Assembly: GCA_949511925.1 (NCBI GenBank)
Contig: CATEYX010000040.1
Location: 1 to 8,789 of the forward strand
DNA length: 8,789 nt
Direction: 5' to 3'
DNA from: Cryomorphaceae bacterium
GTDB taxonomy: Bacteria; Bacteroidota; Bacteroidia; Flavobacteriales; BACL11
The notes under the pieces: generated by a model
Database searches by the model: none
What the model was told of the DNA's origin: nothing
What the model saw: the letters and a program-made list of their open reading frames with translations, nothing else
Position numbers and translations under genes: made by a program
Part shown: one piece after another, positions 7,001 to 8,789 of the stretch
Numbering within the stretch: position 1 is the first letter of the stretch
Layout: the number at the start of each line of letters is the position of its first letter

Positions 7001-7619
7001 ATTACTCACTACCCTTTTAATTGCTTTCAGCACTACCCTTTTTGCTCAGGATCAATTAGCAAAAGATGTACTTGATAGACTAAGTACAACAACAAAATCA
7101 TACAAAAACATGACAGTTGGTTTTGATTTCATTTTTGAAAACAAGAACCAGAACATTAATGAAAACCAAAAAGGAATTTTAGTGTTACAAGAGGAGATGT
7201 TCAGATTAGAAATGGAGGAGCAAATCATCATTAATGATGGGGAGAGCCAATGGATTTACTTAGCAGACATGAATGAAGTACAGATAATAGAGCATGACCC
7301 TGAAGAAGAGATGATGAGTCCAAACAAATTATTCACTATTTATGAAGAAGGTTATAAATATAGTTACGTAAGGGCTCAGTCAGAAAAAGGGAAGCGCCTA
7401 CAAATCATTGATTTGTTTCCTAAAGAAAGTGGTGCTTTTATGAAAATAACTTTAGCAGTAGATGCCGCTAAAAACCAATTACACAAAATTACTATACTCG
7501 ATAAAAATGGAGGGACATACGCTTATTTAGTAACAAGTTTCAAAAGCAATACTGCTGTTGCTCCTTTTATTTTTAATGCTACTAACTACCCAGGAATTGA
7601 AGTGATTGATTTAAGATAA
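6993..7619 (+). CDS. lolA: LolA-family outer-membrane lipoprotein carrier protein
   Basis: A periplasmic chaperone expected to carry lipoproteins from the inner-membrane Lol transporter to the outer membrane. The 208-residue product starts with a Sec signal peptide (MTKLLTTLLIAFSTTLFAQ, cleavage likely after Ala18). It continues with the LolA/LolB-like half-barrel pattern: an early helix (LAKDVLDRLSTTTKSYKNMTV), then alternating strands such as KGILVLQEEMFRLEM, IIINDGESQWIY and NEVQIIEHDP, and a late KITLAVDAAKNQLHKITILDKNGGTY region. The length fits the family. LolA is weakly conserved in sequence, so the call rests on this pattern plus its position directly after ftsK, an arrangement often seen in Bacteroidota. 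The ATG lies inside the ftsK 3' end (8-nt overlap), implying translational coupling. The TAA stop at 7617-7619 abuts the stop of the converging gene with no base between. No lipoprotein Cys is present, so it should be soluble in the periplasm. Confidence 0.85.
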   Translation: MTKLLTTLLIAFSTTLFAQDQLAKDVLDRLSTTTKSYKNMTVGFDFIFENKNQNINENQKGILVLQEEMFRLEMEEQIIINDGESQWIYLADMNEVQIIEHDPEEEMMSPNKLFTIYEEGYKYSYVRAQSEKGKRLQIIDLFPKESGAFMKITLAVDAAKNQLHKITILDKNGGTYAYLVTSFKSNTAVAPFIFNATNYPGIEVIDLR

Positions 7620-7632
7620 TTACTTAATCAAT
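7605..7632. terminator. Dyad at convergent stop codons, possible bidirectional terminator
   Basis: ATTGATTTAAG (7605-7615) and CTTAATCAAT (7623-7632) are inverted repeats apart from one extra T, around a 7-nt loop ATAATTA that contains both stop codons. The RNA could fold into the same hairpin from either strand. The stem is AT-rich and no strong U-tract follows on either side, so it would be a weak intrinsic terminator at best. Confidence 0.3.
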
Positions 7633-8789
7633 AGTACGCTTCCTACTTCTTTACGTTTCGCACCTAGTTCATCAACGATTACAATAACCCAAGTATACGA
7701 TCCATGCTGGCTATCAGCACCATCCCACCACTCATTAATATCTTCTGTTTCAAAAATTATCTCTCCCCATTGGTTATAAATATAAAATGAATAAGATTTA
7801 TACTCCTCCATTCTTAAGCCTTGAGGACCTAACTGATCATTATCTCCATCATCATTTGGTGTAAATGCAGTAGGCACATACAATACAAAATCATAATACA
7901 TAGTAATTCTGTGCATTACTGAATCGACACATTGGTTGCTATCAGCAACAGTTAGCCAAACGTCATAGGTTCCTGAAGCTTCAAACTCATGTATAGGGGA
8001 AGGAATAAAACTATAAATTGAATCACCAAAATCCCAAGAAAAGGAGTTGCAATTAGCTGTATTCGTTATAAAATTCATTTCTGGCTGTAAAGTAGAAACT
8101 GTAAAAGGAGTATATTCAAAACTAGCAATAGGATTATTATAAATAGAATAGAACTTTCCTATCGAATCAATACAACCAAAATTAGAAGTAACAAACAGTT
8201 CGGTAAAATAATCTCCAGCGAAAGTATGGGTATACAATAAGCTATCTCCATTTACTAGCTCTCCATTTTCAAAATGCCAAATGCTTGACACGATATTACC
8301 TTGGCTAACTGTGGAAGTACTCACTAACATACTAGGCCTATTTATACAAACTCCATCTACTATAAAATTAGCTTCAGGATTAGGACTTACATTAATAGAA
8401 ATTATATTACTTGTGTTTTTACACCCATTTGTATCCGTTACAATAACAAAATAATCATCTGTTGTATCAGCATAAATATAAATTGAGCTTGAATTATTAT
8501 TCCATGAAAAAGCACTATATACTGAATCTACTTGCAGCAGGACACTATCTCCTTCACAAAAAGAGATATGTCCTGAAGCAAATATATTAGGTTGTGGTAA
8601 ATCATGAATCTGCACTAATATACTATCATATCCTTTACACCCATTTGCATCTATTTCTTCAACTAGTAATTTAAACACACCTATATTGTTAAGGTCAATT
8701 AAAATATGATGTGTTCCGTTACCAGAATCAATAGTGGCTAAATTAGGGTCACTAACTTGCCAATTATAAGCAGATGTTGGATTATTAGG
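7620..8789 (-). CDS. Large secreted protein with Ig/PKD-like repeats and a T9SS type B C-terminal sorting domain (N-terminal part outside window)
   Basis: The frame is open from the right edge to a TAA at 7620-7622, giving 389 visible residues; the GTG at 8678 is internal. The visible part begins with the end of one Ig-like repeat (YNWQVSDPN, then IDANGCKGYDS). A second follows (HISFCEGDSVLLQV ... FVIVTDTNGCK, about 74-123), resembling repeats found in SprB-type adhesins. Two PKD-like domains come next: about 142-220 (SIWHFENGE, YTHTFAGDYFTELFVTS) and about 221-300 (SFSWDFGDS, HEFEASGTYDVWLTV). The last ~88 residues are a gliding-motility-associated C-terminal domain: YVPTAFTPNDDGDNDQLG, SFYIYNQWGEIIFET, EWWDG, SYTW and a terminal VGSVLLIK. 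This domain directs export through the type IX system to the cell surface or medium. The function of the whole protein (adhesin, glue, enzyme carrier) cannot be told from this end. The 3' end abuts lolA tail to tail. Certain for the sorting domain; repeat boundaries are approximate. Confidence 0.92.
   Translation of the reverse strand, partial: PNNPTSAYNWQVSDPNLATIDSGNGTHHILIDLNNIGVFKLLVEEIDANGCKGYDSILVQIHDLPQPNIFASGHISFCEGDSVLLQVDSVYSAFSWNNNSSSIYIYADTTDDYFVIVTDTNGCKNTSNIISINVSPNPEANFIVDGVCINRPSMLVSTSTVSQGNIVSSIWHFENGELVNGDSLLYTHTFAGDYFTELFVTSNFGCIDSIGKFYSIYNNPIASFEYTPFTVSTLQPEMNFITNTANCNSFSWDFGDSIYSFIPSPIHEFEASGTYDVWLTVADSNQCVDSVMHRITMYYDFVLYVPTAFTPNDDGDNDQLGPQGLRMEEYKSYSFYIYNQWGEIIFETEDINEWWDGADSQHGSYTWVIVIVDELGAKRKEVGSVLLIK

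Overview
This is an AT-rich window from a member of the Bacteroidota, most likely Flavobacteriales or a close relative. The best indicators are a C-terminal sorting domain of the gliding-motility/type IX secretion (T9SS) type, a remnant of a Bacteroidota-style secreted S8 peptidase, the ftsK-lolA gene pair, and translation starts that mostly lack Shine-Dalgarno sequences. No rRNA, tRNA, CRISPR array, insertion sequence or phage gene was seen.

Layout. Positions 1-327 (+) hold the C-terminal half of a membrane diadenylate cyclase (CdaA type), cut by the window edge. Converging on it is a minus-strand block read from about 4470 down to 349: an arginine-deiminase/amidinotransferase-family enzyme, the related hydrolase CtlX (4 nt between them), arginyl-tRNA synthetase (start and stop overlap in TAATG), and then a broken gene. 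The broken gene keeps only the signal peptide and propeptide of a subtilisin-like peptidase. It is frameshifted and lacks the catalytic domain. A divergent intergenic region (4471-4606) separates this block from a plus-strand pair: ftsK (DNA translocase) and lolA (lipoprotein carrier), overlapping by 8 nt. lolA meets, with zero bases between stop codons, the minus-strand 3' end of a large secreted protein with Ig/PKD-like repeats and a T9SS sorting domain. That gene runs off the right edge.

How the genes fit together. The minus-strand operon is arginine-centred: two non-identical guanidine/ureido-modifying enzymes are translationally linked to the enzyme that charges tRNA-Arg. A reasonable but unproven model is arginine to citrulline to ornithine catabolism co-expressed with arginine use in translation. 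ftsK and lolA serve chromosome segregation/division and envelope lipoprotein traffic. Most of the window is housekeeping. The parts worth a second look are the paired arginine-type hydrolases upstream of argS, the peptidase fossil that still encodes an intact secreted propeptide, and the symmetrical dyad at the zero-gap convergent stops.
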